Below, piece after piece: positions 40,584 through 48,862 of a stretch of 49,161 nucleotides of DNA. Each line of letters begins with the position of its first letter. The first letter of the stretch is position 1. The notes beneath the pieces were generated by a model, which was given only the letters and a program-made list of their open reading frames with translations, had not been told where the DNA came from and did not search any database. Source of the stretch: Luminiphilus sp. (GTDB taxonomy: Bacteria > Pseudomonadota > Gammaproteobacteria > Pseudomonadales > Halieaceae); contig JAQXAF010000002.1 in assembly GCA_029253085.1 (NCBI GenBank), forward strand, positions 1 through 49,161, in the 5' to 3' direction. The translations under genes were made by a program, and so were the position numbers.

Positions 40584-40613
40584 CTGTCGCTTATTTGTCT
40601 ACGTAGATACAAT
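40584..40613 (+). promoter_or_regulatory. Candidate petA promoter with palindromic operator
   Basis: CTGTCG (40584-40589), 18 bases, and TACAAT (40608-40613, 5/6) form a possible promoter for petA-petBC. Its spacer holds the palindrome TCTACGTAGA (40598-40607), imperfectly extended to TGTCTAC/GTAGATA, where a regulator could bind. The rest of the 40532-40745 gap shows no gene. Confidence 0.35.
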
Positions 40614-40745
40614 TGGAATGCTGTAATGCGGTGCCATCGCTTGCCGCGCACCTAGCAGAGCACTAACATTCACGCGCAAGAAATTCCGTGCTCTCCCGGC
40701 ATAACAGACTCCGGGAAAGCTGCCTCAATGTCGGAGAGGGTTCTC

Positions 40746-41375
40746 ATGAGCGAAGTGCAATCTAGCCAAAACGATACGGCCCAGCCGGACGCCAAAAGTC
40801 AAACCCGACGTCGGTTTTTGACCGCTGCAACGTCTGTTGTAGGGGTCGCTGGAGTCGTCGGCGTAGCCACGCCTTTCATGGGGTCATGGAACCCTTCAGA
40901 AAAAGCCAAAGCCGCCGGTGCGCCTGTCAAGGCAGATATTGGCAAGCTTGAGCCGGGTCAAATGGTGGTCGTAGAGTGGCGCGGAAAGCCAGTATACGTT
41001 TTGCATCGCACCGATGCTCAGCTCGAAGATCTCCCAAAGCTGGACGGCGTCTTAAAGGACCCCAGCTCAGTAGGGTCCGATCAGCCAGGGTATGTTGCAG
41101 GTGAGGGTCGTTCGATAAGGCCAGAGCTCTTCGTGGCGGTGGGGTTGTGCACCCACCTAGGCTGTGCACCCAAGTTTCGGCCAGAGGTTGGTTCGGCTGA
41201 TCTCGGTGGAGACGAATGGTTAGGTGGATTCTTCTGCCCCTGTCACGGCTCGAAGTTCGATTTGGCAGGACGCGTGTTTCAGGGGGTGCCTGCCTCAGAT
41301 AATTTGGTTGTCCCGCCCTATAGTTTTGAGGGTGACAACGTACTTGTAATCGGTGTGGATGCGGAGGCTGCCTAA
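40746..41375 (+). CDS. petA: Ubiquinol-cytochrome c reductase Rieske iron-sulfur subunit
   Basis: The Rieske subunit takes an electron from quinol at the Qo site and passes it to cytochrome c1. The 209-residue product has a Tat-type N-terminus (RRRFL at 21-25) with a membrane helix, then CTHLGC (Cys135, His137, Cys140) and CPCHGS (Cys164, Cys166, His167): two Cys and two His bind the [2Fe-2S] cluster and Cys140/Cys166 form the disulfide. GAGAGGG before ATG 40746 favours it over an ATG at 40728. TAATG overlap with petBC. Confidence 0.97.
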   Translation: MSEVQSSQNDTAQPDAKSQTRRRFLTAATSVVGVAGVVGVATPFMGSWNPSEKAKAAGAPVKADIGKLEPGQMVVVEWRGKPVYVLHRTDAQLEDLPKLDGVLKDPSSVGSDQPGYVAGEGRSIRPELFVAVGLCTHLGCAPKFRPEVGSADLGGDEWLGGFFCPCHGSKFDLAGRVFQGVPASDNLVVPPYSFEGDNVLVIGVDAEAA

Positions 41376-43405
41376 TGGAAAAAGCATTGAATTCTTTTGT
41401 TGGATGGATTGATGCACGCCTCCCAATCACGAAGGCGTGGAATACCCACATGGGCGAGTACTACGCGCCCAAAAACTTCAATCTGTGGTACTTCTTTGGC
41501 GTATTTTCTCTCTTAGTTTTGGTCAATCAGCTGCTTACCGGCATCTGGCTGACGATGAACTACACGCCCTCTGCGGAGGAAGCGTTTGCGTCGGTGGAAT
41601 ACATCATGCGCGATGTGGATTACGGGTGGCTGTTGCGTTACATGCACTCCACGGGCGCATCGGCGTTTTTCATTGTTGTTTATTTGCATATGTTTAGAGC
41701 CCTGATTTACGGTTCGTACAAAAAACCACGCGAGCTACTTTGGGTCTTCGGAATGATGATCTTCATTGTATTGATGGCCGAGGCGTTTGTGGGCTATGTA
41801 TTGCCCTGGGGTCAGATGTCCTACTGGGGCGCTCAGGTCATTATTTCGCTCTTTGGTGCTATCCCAGTCGTGGGTGAGGATATCGTGACCTGGATTCGCG
41901 GCGATTATCTCCTATCGGGAATCACACTCAATCGTTTCTTCGCTTTACACGTAGTGGCGCTGCCGATTGTGTTGCTGGCGTTAGTGGTCCTACACATCCT
42001 TGCGCTGCACGAAGTGGGGTCCAACAACCCAGACGGCGTAGAAATCAAGAAGAAGAAGGACGCTAACGGCATTCCTTTAGACGGAATCCGCTTTCACCCT
42101 TACTACTCAGTTCATGACATTCAAGGCATAGCGGTCTTTCTGTTCTTCTTCTGCGCCATTATATTTTTCGCGCCCGAGATGAGCGGCTATTTTTTGGAGT
42201 TTGCAAACTTTGAGGAGGCCAACGGGCTCAAAACACCGGAACATATTGCGCCAGTGTGGTACTTCACGCCGTTTTATTCCGTTTTGCGCGCCGTGCCAGA
42301 CAAGTTCTGGGGCTTTGTTTTCTTCGCTGCCTCGGTAGCGATTCCCTTTGCACTGCCGTGGTTAGACCGCTGCGAGGTTAAGTCATGGCGTTACCGGGGT
42401 ATGATCAACCGCGTAATGCTGCTGCTGTTCGTTGTGTGCTTCTTAATCCTCGGAGTCTTGGGTGTTAAGGCGCCTACTCCTGAGCGAACATTCCTGGCAC
42501 AGATCTGCACCATCTTTTACTTTGCTTTCTTCTTGGCCATGCCAATCTGGTCGAAGATGGATAAAGTTAAGCCGGTCCCTGACAGGGTTACGATGGATGG
42601 CGGTATTGGCGTGTTCAGAAGCCTGGGTATCTTGGCTCTGATGGGAGTCCTAACAGTCATTCCACTGAAGGTGGTGGGTGCTGAGTCGGGTTTTGACTGC
42701 GGCACGATTCCTTGCGACCCGATTGCGACAGACGCAGGTGATAAACCCTCACTTCAGCGCGGCGCAGCGCTTTACACGAGCTACTGCATGGGGTGCCATT
42801 CTTTGCAGTACTCTCGGCACAATCGGGTCGCTAGAGATTTGGGTATCCCAGAGGATCTTTACAAAGCCAACTTGATGTTTGACCCTGAATTGAAAATTGG
42901 TGCCCTCATGGACAACGCCATGGACAAGGGCAATGCCAAAAAATGGTTTGGTGCAACACCCCCTGATCTCACTTTGGTGTCTAGAGCGCGTCAACCTGAG
43001 TGGCTTTATACCTACTTGCGTACCTTTTACAAAGACGAGACACGGCCCTATGGGGTCAACAACAAGGTCTATCCGAAAGTTGGTATGCCCCACGTTTTGA
43101 TGGAGCTGCAGGGACTGCCGGAGTGTGCTGCTGGGCCAAGTCTGGAAGGCGGTCAGATGGACCCGTTGACGGGCGATGCTATGATGGCTTCTCCATGTGG
43201 TCGGCTTGAAATTTCTGCTGCTGGAATCATGAGCGGAGAAGAGTACGACACGGCGATTTATGACCTGGTAAACTTCTTGGCGTATACCGCAGAGCCTATT
43301 AAGCTGCAGCGGCAGCAAATGGGTGTTAAAGTTTTGTTGTTCCTTGCTATCTTCTTTGTGTTTGCTTGGCTCTTGAGTCGCGAATATTGGAAGGACGTCC
43401 ACTAA
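41375..43405 (+). CDS. petBC: Cytochrome b-cytochrome c1 fusion of the bc1 complex (FbcH-like)
   Basis: One uninterrupted 676-residue frame holds two subunits. Residues 1-409 are cytochrome b with heme ligands His91/His105 and His192/His207, the Qo motif PVWY in place of PEWY, and eight membrane helices. Residues from about 410 are cytochrome c1: a hydrophobic signal segment with a likely cleavage after VVGA (Ala436), the heme c site CMGCH (471-475), and a C-terminal anchor (VLLFLAIFFVFAWLL). The two normally come from separate genes; Bradyrhizobium fbcH is the known precedent, where signal peptidase splits the precursor. The junction DRVTMDGG has no linker. An internal ATG at 42593 might still be used for c1. 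Confidence 0.93.
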   Translation: MEKALNSFVGWIDARLPITKAWNTHMGEYYAPKNFNLWYFFGVFSLLVLVNQLLTGIWLTMNYTPSAEEAFASVEYIMRDVDYGWLLRYMHSTGASAFFIVVYLHMFRALIYGSYKKPRELLWVFGMMIFIVLMAEAFVGYVLPWGQMSYWGAQVIISLFGAIPVVGEDIVTWIRGDYLLSGITLNRFFALHVVALPIVLLALVVLHILALHEVGSNNPDGVEIKKKKDANGIPLDGIRFHPYYSVHDIQGIAVFLFFFCAIIFFAPEMSGYFLEFANFEEANGLKTPEHIAPVWYFTPFYSVLRAVPDKFWGFVFFAASVAIPFALPWLDRCEVKSWRYRGMINRVMLLLFVVCFLILGVLGVKAPTPERTFLAQICTIFYFAFFLAMPIWSKMDKVKPVPDRVTMDGGIGVFRSLGILALMGVLTVIPLKVVGAESGFDCGTIPCDPIATDAGDKPSLQRGAALYTSYCMGCHSLQYSRHNRVARDLGIPEDLYKANLMFDPELKIGALMDNAMDKGNAKKWFGATPPDLTLVSRARQPEWLYTYLRTFYKDETRPYGVNNKVYPKVGMPHVLMELQGLPECAAGPSLEGGQMDPLTGDAMMASPCGRLEISAAGIMSGEEYDTAIYDLVNFLAYTAEPIKLQRQQMGVKVLLFLAIFFVFAWLLSREYWKDVH

Positions 43406-43419
43406 CGTCCCACCCGACA

Positions 43420-43453
43420 AGAAGCGGCAGCCACAGGGTGGCGTGCCGCTTCT
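43420..43453 (+). terminator. Strong hairpin between petBC and sspA
   Basis: AGAAGCGGCA (43420-43429) pairs perfectly with TGCCGCTTCT (43444-43453), with an inner stem GCCAC/GTGGC, an AGG loop and one bulged G. It is followed by GTCTCTT, only a partial U-run. It may end or attenuate bc1 transcription before sspA, or protect the 3' end of the upstream mRNA. Confidence 0.55.
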
Positions 43454-43478
43454 GTCTCTTAAAACCCGGAGTTTATAA

Positions 43479-44132
43479 ATGAAACTGTCTGACGACGCCT
43501 CTGCGGTAGTGTCCAAGCGCTCTTCAATGACGCTGTTTTCGGATAGTACTAATCACTACAGCCACCGGGTGCGAATTGTGCTTGCTGAGAAGGGCGTTAC
43601 CGTCGATCTCATCGAATCTGATTCCGGTATTGCGCCGGCAGAGCTGGCAGATGTTAACCCTTACAACACAATGCCTACGTTAGTTGACCGTGATTTGGTG
43701 CTCTACGAATCCAAAGTTATGATGGAATATCTCGATGAGCGTTTTCCACATCCACCGCTATTGCCCGTTTATCCGGTTGCGAGAGCGGAGAGTCGTCTAC
43801 TGATGTATCGAATAGAGCGAGACTGGTGCAGTCTGGTTGACGCGATTCAAAATTCTCGGTCTGAAAACGTGGTAACAAAGTCTGCCAAGGAGTTGCGGGA
43901 CGGGTTTATGGCGATTGCTCCCATTTTTGCGGAGAAGCCTTATTTTATGAGCGAAGAGTTTACCTTGGTTGATTGTTGTATAGCGCCTATTCTGTGGCGC
44001 TTACCTTCTTTGGGTGTCGACATCCGTCCAGGAAAACAATCCAAGCCATTGCTGGCGTATATGGATAGCTTATTCCGCAGAGAATCTTTCCAAGAAAGCC
44101 TCACCGTTCATGAGCGAGAAATGCGTCTGTAA
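43479..44132 (+). CDS. sspA: Stringent starvation protein A
   Basis: SspA is a glutathione-transferase-fold protein that binds RNA polymerase and alters stress and virulence gene expression. The 217-residue product has a thioredoxin-like N-terminal half (SHRVRIVLAEKGV, NPYNTMPTLVDRDLVLYESKVMMEYLDERFPHPPL region) and a helical C-terminal half. It is about 14 residues longer at the N-terminus than usual; an internal ATG (Met17, MTLFSDS) matches the normal start, but the first ATG has GGAG upstream. Followed by sspB after 15 bases. Confidence 0.95.
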   Translation: MKLSDDASAVVSKRSSMTLFSDSTNHYSHRVRIVLAEKGVTVDLIESDSGIAPAELADVNPYNTMPTLVDRDLVLYESKVMMEYLDERFPHPPLLPVYPVARAESRLLMYRIERDWCSLVDAIQNSRSENVVTKSAKELRDGFMAIAPIFAEKPYFMSEEFTLVDCCIAPILWRLPSLGVDIRPGKQSKPLLAYMDSLFRRESFQESLTVHEREMRL

Positions 44133-44147
44133 TCGAGCGCCACATTT

Positions 44148-44549
44148 GTGAACTCTAGTAGGCCTTACATCATTCGCGCAATTTACGAATGGATCGTTGA
44201 CAACGAATGCACACCACATCTTTTGGTCGATGCGACGTTTGCAGGGGTGTTTGTTCCTGAAAGCTACGTGAGTGATGGGCAAATTGTTTTAAACATTGCG
44301 CCGTCTGCGGTGGTGTCGCTACAGATGGGCAATGATACGGTTGTGTTTAACGGCAGATTCGGGGGACAGCCACAAGACGTGGAGGTTCCTATCGCCGCGA
44401 TACTTGGCATTTATGCGCGAGAGAACGGTCAGGGAATGGTTTTCGATGGGCCAATGGAAGACCCAGACCCAGATCCTGAGCCACCCTACATCGGAGATCC
44501 TATTGCCAATGAGCGCAGCAGTCGTCCGGCACTTAAGATCGTTAAATAA
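44148..44549 (+). CDS. sspB: ClpXP adaptor protein SspB
   Basis: SspB tethers ssrA-tagged proteins and RseA fragments to ClpXP. The 133-residue product has the substrate-binding domain (RPYIIRAIYEWIVDN, HLLVD), an acidic Pro-rich linker (DPDPDPEPP) and the C-terminal ClpX-binding tail RPALKIVK, nearly the same as in E. coli. The start is GTG. With degS in the same window, two parts of the sigma-E proteolytic cascade lie close together. Confidence 0.95.
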   Translation: MNSSRPYIIRAIYEWIVDNECTPHLLVDATFAGVFVPESYVSDGQIVLNIAPSAVVSLQMGNDTVVFNGRFGGQPQDVEVPIAAILGIYARENGQGMVFDGPMEDPDPDPEPPYIGDPIANERSSRPALKIVK

Positions 44550-44617
44550 GGCACCGCCTAGGCTGCGGATGGCGCCTGTGCTGCGGCGTCGCTAACTAGG
44601 CACTCGGGCCAGACCGA

Positions 44618-45190
44618 TCAGATGAGCTCGAACAGACGCACAACCCGTTTTACACCGTCCACTTCGGCCGCTGCGGCAGCGGTTCGGTTGGCCTCTTCGG
44701 TCGACAACAAGCCCATCAGATAAACCACGCTGTTTTCAGTGACCACCTTCACGCGCAATGACGGCACCTCTGAGTCAGTCAGCAAGGCGGTCTTGATTTT
44801 TGTGGTTAGCCAAACGTCGTTGGCCTCGGTTCCGCTTGTGGACTTTGGTCCAATCGCCAATTCGTTATATATTCGTCGTACACCCTCTATCTCACGAACG
44901 ACATTCGATGCCTCATCTTTTAGGCCCTGGTCAGGAACCTCGCCGGCAATTAACACATAGCCGTTGTAGGACACCACGAGGAATCCTAAATCGTCGAAAG
45001 CGGCATTTGCTGCCCTAATATTAACGATCGCCTTTGTCTCTATACTCTCGTCTAAAACCTGTTCTGCAAGGCTGCGCTCACCGGGTTCATTTTCAATGCT
45101 ATTGCTTTCAAAAGTCGCGAGGACCGTTCCGCAGCCGGTTAGATAGGTAAGGGATAAGATGATGAAAAGTCGTTTATACATAGGGCTCAC
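44618..45190 (-). CDS. dolP: BON-domain outer-membrane lipoprotein (DolP/YraP)
   Basis: The 190-residue product has a lipoprotein signal ending L-T-G-C and two BON domains (about 50-120 and 125-190). DolP binds anionic phospholipids and supports BAM activity and outer-membrane integrity in enterics. GTG 45190 overlaps the diaA stop as GTGA and has GGAGG in the end of diaA; ATG 45181 is the alternative. It closes the lpoA-yraN-diaA-dolP operon. Confidence 0.92.
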   Translation of the reverse strand: MSPMYKRLFIILSLTYLTGCGTVLATFESNSIENEPGERSLAEQVLDESIETKAIVNIRAANAAFDDLGFLVVSYNGYVLIAGEVPDQGLKDEASNVVREIEGVRRIYNELAIGPKSTSGTEANDVWLTTKIKTALLTDSEVPSLRVKVVTENSVVYLMGLLSTEEANRTAAAAAEVDGVKRVVRLFELI

Positions 45191-45744
45191 GTATTGTCCT
45201 CCAGTGTTCCAAATAGGGATATGTCGATCAGTTTAGCAAGACAGATGGAGCAGCATTGAGACAGAGCTAGCGCAGTCGCGCGGTCTGCTCCCGGAAATGC
45301 CAGGCTAGGTCCTGTTCCTTGTGCTCCCACCCAAATCGACGTCAGGTTGCGTTTAGCTATGGCAGAGGACAGAAACTCTAGGTCTACTTGAGTAAGCGAT
45401 GTCGCGTAGAGAATTGCCAGATCCCCGGGTTGACCAAGGGCCGTTAGCTGTTGGGTTAGCCAGCCCACGCCCGGATCAAGGCTAGTGATATGACGGCTTG
45501 TCAACTCGATCGCGGGTATCGCAGGTCGTTCTCGATAGAGCCCTTGTTGTAAGAGTTCCGTCAGTAGTCCGGCGCCTGCTGCATCGGGGCCGACGCCACA
45601 AACGATAAGTTTTTTCTCGTTGATAATGGTTTGTGTTGCCAGGCTGGCGGCGCTCCCGGTCACATCTGCAATGTCATCCACTGACAGACTCAGCTGCTCG
45701 ATGTAGCCATGAAAAAACGTGGAGATGTCATCGTAGGGAATCAT
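45187..45744 (-). CDS. diaA: SIS-domain protein DiaA
   Basis: The 185-residue product is a single SIS domain related to phosphoheptose isomerase GmhA. DiaA in E. coli tetramerises and helps DnaA load at oriC. The operon position between yraN and dolP favours DiaA over GmhA. The usual glycine-rich GNGGSA segment is altered to VCGVGPDAAGAGLLTEL, and there is no sign of the GmhA catalytic pattern, so an isomerase role is less likely. Confidence 0.85.
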   Translation of the reverse strand: MIPYDDISTFFHGYIEQLSLSVDDIADVTGSAASLATQTIINEKKLIVCGVGPDAAGAGLLTELLQQGLYRERPAIPAIELTSRHITSLDPGVGWLTQQLTALGQPGDLAILYATSLTQVDLEFLSSAIAKRNLTSIWVGAQGTGPSLAFPGADRATALALSQCCSICLAKLIDISLFGTLEDNT

Positions 45745-45762
45745 GATCAGGTTTTTACCCGT

Positions 45763-46134
45763 TTAGTTTGATGCATCGAATGCCTGTTGAATCCAGTGCG
45801 CTACTCGGTTCTTTTGCAGTGTATCGTATGCGATGACATCGAATCTTACAGGCCGTCCTTGCAGTTCGGGCATGCGCTGTATTATTAAACTCGCCGTCTT
45901 GATGAGACGCTGTTGCTTGCGGTAACTGACTGAACCGGCGCCAGTTTGAAGCCCTTCCCGAGTGCGCAGGCGGACCTCGACGAAAACCACTGTCCTGTCC
46001 TGTTCCATAATAATATCGATCTCGCCATAGCGGCAGCATACATTACGTGCAACAGTTCTTAGACCTTGGGTGATTAAAAAATTCTGGGCGCAATCCTCTG
46101 CGTCTTTCCCTGTCTGAGTATTCACGGTGGTCAC
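45763..46134 (-). CDS. yraN: UPF0102 protein YraN (Holliday-junction-resolvase-like)
   Basis: The 123-residue product is a UPF0102 protein with the PD-(D/E)XK-like pattern GKDAEDCAQNFL, CRYGEIDIIMEQ and VVFVEVRLR. In the last motif the usual EVK is EVR. Its function is unknown. It lies between lpoA and diaA as in most gammaproteobacteria. Confidence 0.92.
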   Translation of the reverse strand: MTTVNTQTGKDAEDCAQNFLITQGLRTVARNVCCRYGEIDIIMEQDRTVVFVEVRLRTREGLQTGAGSVSYRKQQRLIKTASLIIQRMPELQGRPVRFDVIAYDTLQKNRVAHWIQQAFDASN

Positions 46135-46155
46135 TATTCGTCGGGTTGGGCACCG

Positions 46156-47949
46156 TTAGCGTATGGGTAAGGCTTTGAGTTTGCCACCATCGAAAGCGAC
46201 TGAATTAAGCTCCCTTTCGATTTCGCCATTAGGAAGCCGCTTTAAAAGTCCAGTCCTTCCTTGGAACAGGATGGCCTGAGTGGCCTCAGCCTGCTGCCAG
46301 TGATCGATCATAGACATTGCGTCAAACCCTAAAGCTTGTAATCGTGTGAAGCGATCTACTTTTAAGGCCGTCAGTACCGCAGGGGTCTCAACCAGAATAA
46401 GGTCGTTTAAGTCTTGGTTTTGACCGTGGTCATGTCCGCTGTAAACGGCTGATGAACTGTAAACTGGCACATCGCCACTATAGTGGTATATGAGTAAGGG
46501 GCGCAGGCGACGAGCTTCAGCGGGATCTGGTGCCAATAAAAAAATGACATCAAAGTCTTGCCGTCTTCGCGGTCGCGACGCCACTGGCGCTTCAAAGGCG
46601 ACCTCCAGCATTTTAATTCTCCGTTCCGATGCGACTGACCCTGCGCCGGTACCAATTTGCTCAGAGACAGATTCGGTACTATCCAGTGTGAGTGTGTCTG
46701 CCGTTACACCCCCAATGGCGCTCCAAACCTCATTCAAAGCCACCTCCATTCGCCTGCCCCATTCAGTGTCAGGGCGAATAATAAGTGCTCTTCTTTGGCC
46801 TCGGCCAAACGCTAGTTGGGCTATTTGGCGGGCTTCATCTTCTGGGGCCAAGCTCATAGCGCTCCAGTTAGAGACCCCTGTGCTGGCATAAACCTCGGGT
46901 CGGTTCAAAGCGATGACGGGAGTGGGGCGCTCCTTGAGGCTTTCAAGGCTCTGCGCCTCCGACTTGATCAGCGGGCCAATGACAAGGTCTGCCCCTTCAG
47001 TGAGTGCATCACGGTACGCCGAAACCGCACTAGGTCGCTGCTCGGTATCAATGGTAAAAAGCCTTGGGCGTTTTTCGGGATCTGGAAATTTCCGGTACAG
47101 GCCTTCTGTTATACCGTCCAGTACCGCGCTTCCTGCAGATTTCAGCCGTCCTGATAGTGGCAGCAGTACGCCAATATTTGTTGGGGGCTCGGTATCCAAC
47201 CAAGTGGCCAATGCTGCCGGTAGGGGAGCAGTCGCGGTATGACCTGAATGGGACGAAAGCCAGTTATACGTGGCATCGCGACCTGATCTATAAGCCTGCA
47301 GTAACGTTAGCCAACCACGCCAATCCGGGTCATCGGCCATCGCAGCTGCACGCCCCAATTGCCCATTATCAAGATGCATTAGCAGCGTCCACAATCTATC
47401 GCTAGGCGCTGTAATCAGGGATGGTGGGATAGTATTACTTGTGATGAGCTGGGCTGACGTGAGTTCGAGTTTAATTCTAAAGTGAGCCAGCCTTGCTGCA
47501 TCTAGCCATTGACCTTGGATGCGGGCTCTTTCTTCTAAGGTGGCCAGCACAAAAAGCTGGCCCTCGATGCTCGAGGTGTCGGTACCCTCCATCAGCCGCT
47601 GAGCCGCTTCGGTGTCACCATTGTACCAAGCGAGGTCAGCATCGATGATGCCTGCGGTTGTCGCATCAATACCTTTTATGAAAAAGGCATCTCTTAAGAT
47701 GCGCCCTACAACAACACCCTCAGTGACTATGCTATCTCGCACGGCGTTGATTGCCGCAAGATCTAACTGTTGGTCTGGGGCGGCAGGTAAAGGCTCTGGA
47801 ATAGGCTGTTGGCCAGTTTCCAAGGAGATTTTGGGTAGAGACCTATCCGGATCGCCTGTTGTTTGGCAGCCAGCGATCCAGCAAACTGGCAGCAGGAGCA
47901 CGAACATGGTTCGAATATGCAGACGAGCAGTGTGAAGTTTTGAGATCAT
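46156..47949 (-). CDS. lpoA: Penicillin-binding protein activator LpoA
   Basis: LpoA is an outer-membrane lipoprotein that reaches through the periplasm to activate PBP1A. The 597-residue product has a lipoprotein signal (lipobox I-A-G-C), an N-terminal TPR-like domain (about 60-250) and a C-terminal periplasmic-binding-protein-like domain starting at NIGVLLPLSGRLKSAG. ATG 47949 (MISKLHT) gives a normal signal peptide; longer starts lie inside rsmI on the other strand. Its start is 29 bases from that of rsmI. Confidence 0.93.
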   Translation of the reverse strand: MISKLHTARLHIRTMFVLLLPVCWIAGCQTTGDPDRSLPKISLETGQQPIPEPLPAAPDQQLDLAAINAVRDSIVTEGVVVGRILRDAFFIKGIDATTAGIIDADLAWYNGDTEAAQRLMEGTDTSSIEGQLFVLATLEERARIQGQWLDAARLAHFRIKLELTSAQLITSNTIPPSLITAPSDRLWTLLMHLDNGQLGRAAAMADDPDWRGWLTLLQAYRSGRDATYNWLSSHSGHTATAPLPAALATWLDTEPPTNIGVLLPLSGRLKSAGSAVLDGITEGLYRKFPDPEKRPRLFTIDTEQRPSAVSAYRDALTEGADLVIGPLIKSEAQSLESLKERPTPVIALNRPEVYASTGVSNWSAMSLAPEDEARQIAQLAFGRGQRRALIIRPDTEWGRRMEVALNEVWSAIGGVTADTLTLDSTESVSEQIGTGAGSVASERRIKMLEVAFEAPVASRPRRRQDFDVIFLLAPDPAEARRLRPLLIYHYSGDVPVYSSSAVYSGHDHGQNQDLNDLILVETPAVLTALKVDRFTRLQALGFDAMSMIDHWQQAEATQAILFQGRTGLLKRLPNGEIERELNSVAFDGGKLKALPIR

Positions 47950-47978
47950 AACCCAGAGTATAGAACGGAGACGCCTTC

Positions 47979-48818
47979 TTGGAACGTGGTTTGTACATTG
48001 TACCGACGCCAATTGGTAATTTGGCCGATATCACCCAACGTGCACTCGAAACCTTGACGCAGGTAGCCTTGGTCGCGGCGGAAGATACGCGCCACAGCCG
48101 AAAGCTACTTGCTCACTATGGGGTTGAGACACCGCTGTGCGCCTACCATGATCATGTGTCTGAGGACGTGACCCAACAGCTGCTGGCGCGCATGATAAAC
48201 GGAGAGGCGATAGCGCTCATTAGTGATGCCGGGACACCGTTAGTGTCGGATCCCGGATTTCGACTGGTGCGGGCAGCTCAGGCTAAAAATATTCCCGTCA
48301 TTCCATTGCCGGGGCCCTGCGCAGCGATCACGGCGCTCAGTGGTGCGGGCTTGCCGACTGACCGGTTTTTCTTTGAGGGATTTTTGCCCGCAAAATCGCA
48401 GCAACGGCGAAAACGATTGGAATCCTTGCAGCGGCAAGCGGGAACTTTGATTTTTTATGAGGCTCCACATCGAATTAAGGCGACCCTTGCGGATGCTGCA
48501 GAGATCATGGGTTCAGAGCGCGAGGCCGTGCTAGCTAGAGAGCTTAGTAAGACGTTTGAAACACTGAAGCGCGATTCATTATCGGGGCTACTGGCTTGGG
48601 TAAAGGCTGATGTTAATCAGCAGCGTGGTGAGCAGGTTTTGTTGATTGGTCCGGCCGATGACCCATCGGATGAGGAGCTGCTTGAGAAGGACCGACAGCT
48701 TCTTTTTCGTATTGCTGAGGAGCTACCCCCTCGTAAAGCCGCGTCCATAGTGTCGGATGTGACAGGTGTTAAAGCCCGAATCTTGTACGAACAGTTAATA
48801 AACCGTGAAAAAAAATGA
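47979..48818 (+). CDS. rsmI: 16S rRNA (cytidine-1402 2'-O) methyltransferase
   Basis: RsmI 2'-O-methylates C1402 of 16S rRNA near the P site. The 279-residue product shows the tetrapyrrole-methylase fold: LYIVPTPIGNLADIT, AAEDTRHSRKLL, LISDAGTPLVSDPG and the PGPCAAITAL SAM-binding segment. The start is TTG (MERGLYIVP) with CGGAG upstream; no in-frame ATG gives the conserved N-terminus. Divergent from lpoA. Confidence 0.96.
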   Translation: MERGLYIVPTPIGNLADITQRALETLTQVALVAAEDTRHSRKLLAHYGVETPLCAYHDHVSEDVTQQLLARMINGEAIALISDAGTPLVSDPGFRLVRAAQAKNIPVIPLPGPCAAITALSGAGLPTDRFFFEGFLPAKSQQRRKRLESLQRQAGTLIFYEAPHRIKATLADAAEIMGSEREAVLARELSKTFETLKRDSLSGLLAWVKADVNQQRGEQVLLIGPADDPSDEELLEKDRQLLFRIAEELPPRKAASIVSDVTGVKARILYEQLINREKK

Positions 48819-48828
48819 TATTTCTCAC

Positions 48829-48857
48829 TTGAGTGCGGACCGTCAGAGCCTTAAATT
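48829..48857 (+). promoter_or_regulatory. rnpB promoter
   Basis: TTGAGT (48829-48834), a 17-base spacer and TAAATT (48852-48857) lie so that transcription would begin at about 48863, the 5' end expected from comparison with E. coli RNase P RNA. Confidence 0.7.
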
Positions 48858-48862
48858 AGAGG

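Noticed and set aside
42540..42690. Frameshift or lost stop as an error explaining the petB-petC fusion
   Set aside because: The frame continues without change through cytochrome b, the junction and the signal peptide, with no homopolymer at the joint; it cannot be fully excluded without reads.
42749..43516. 255-codon open frame antisense to the cytochrome c1 part of petBC
   Set aside because: It mirrors a clearly coding gene, has no recognisable domain and arises from the codon bias of the sense strand.
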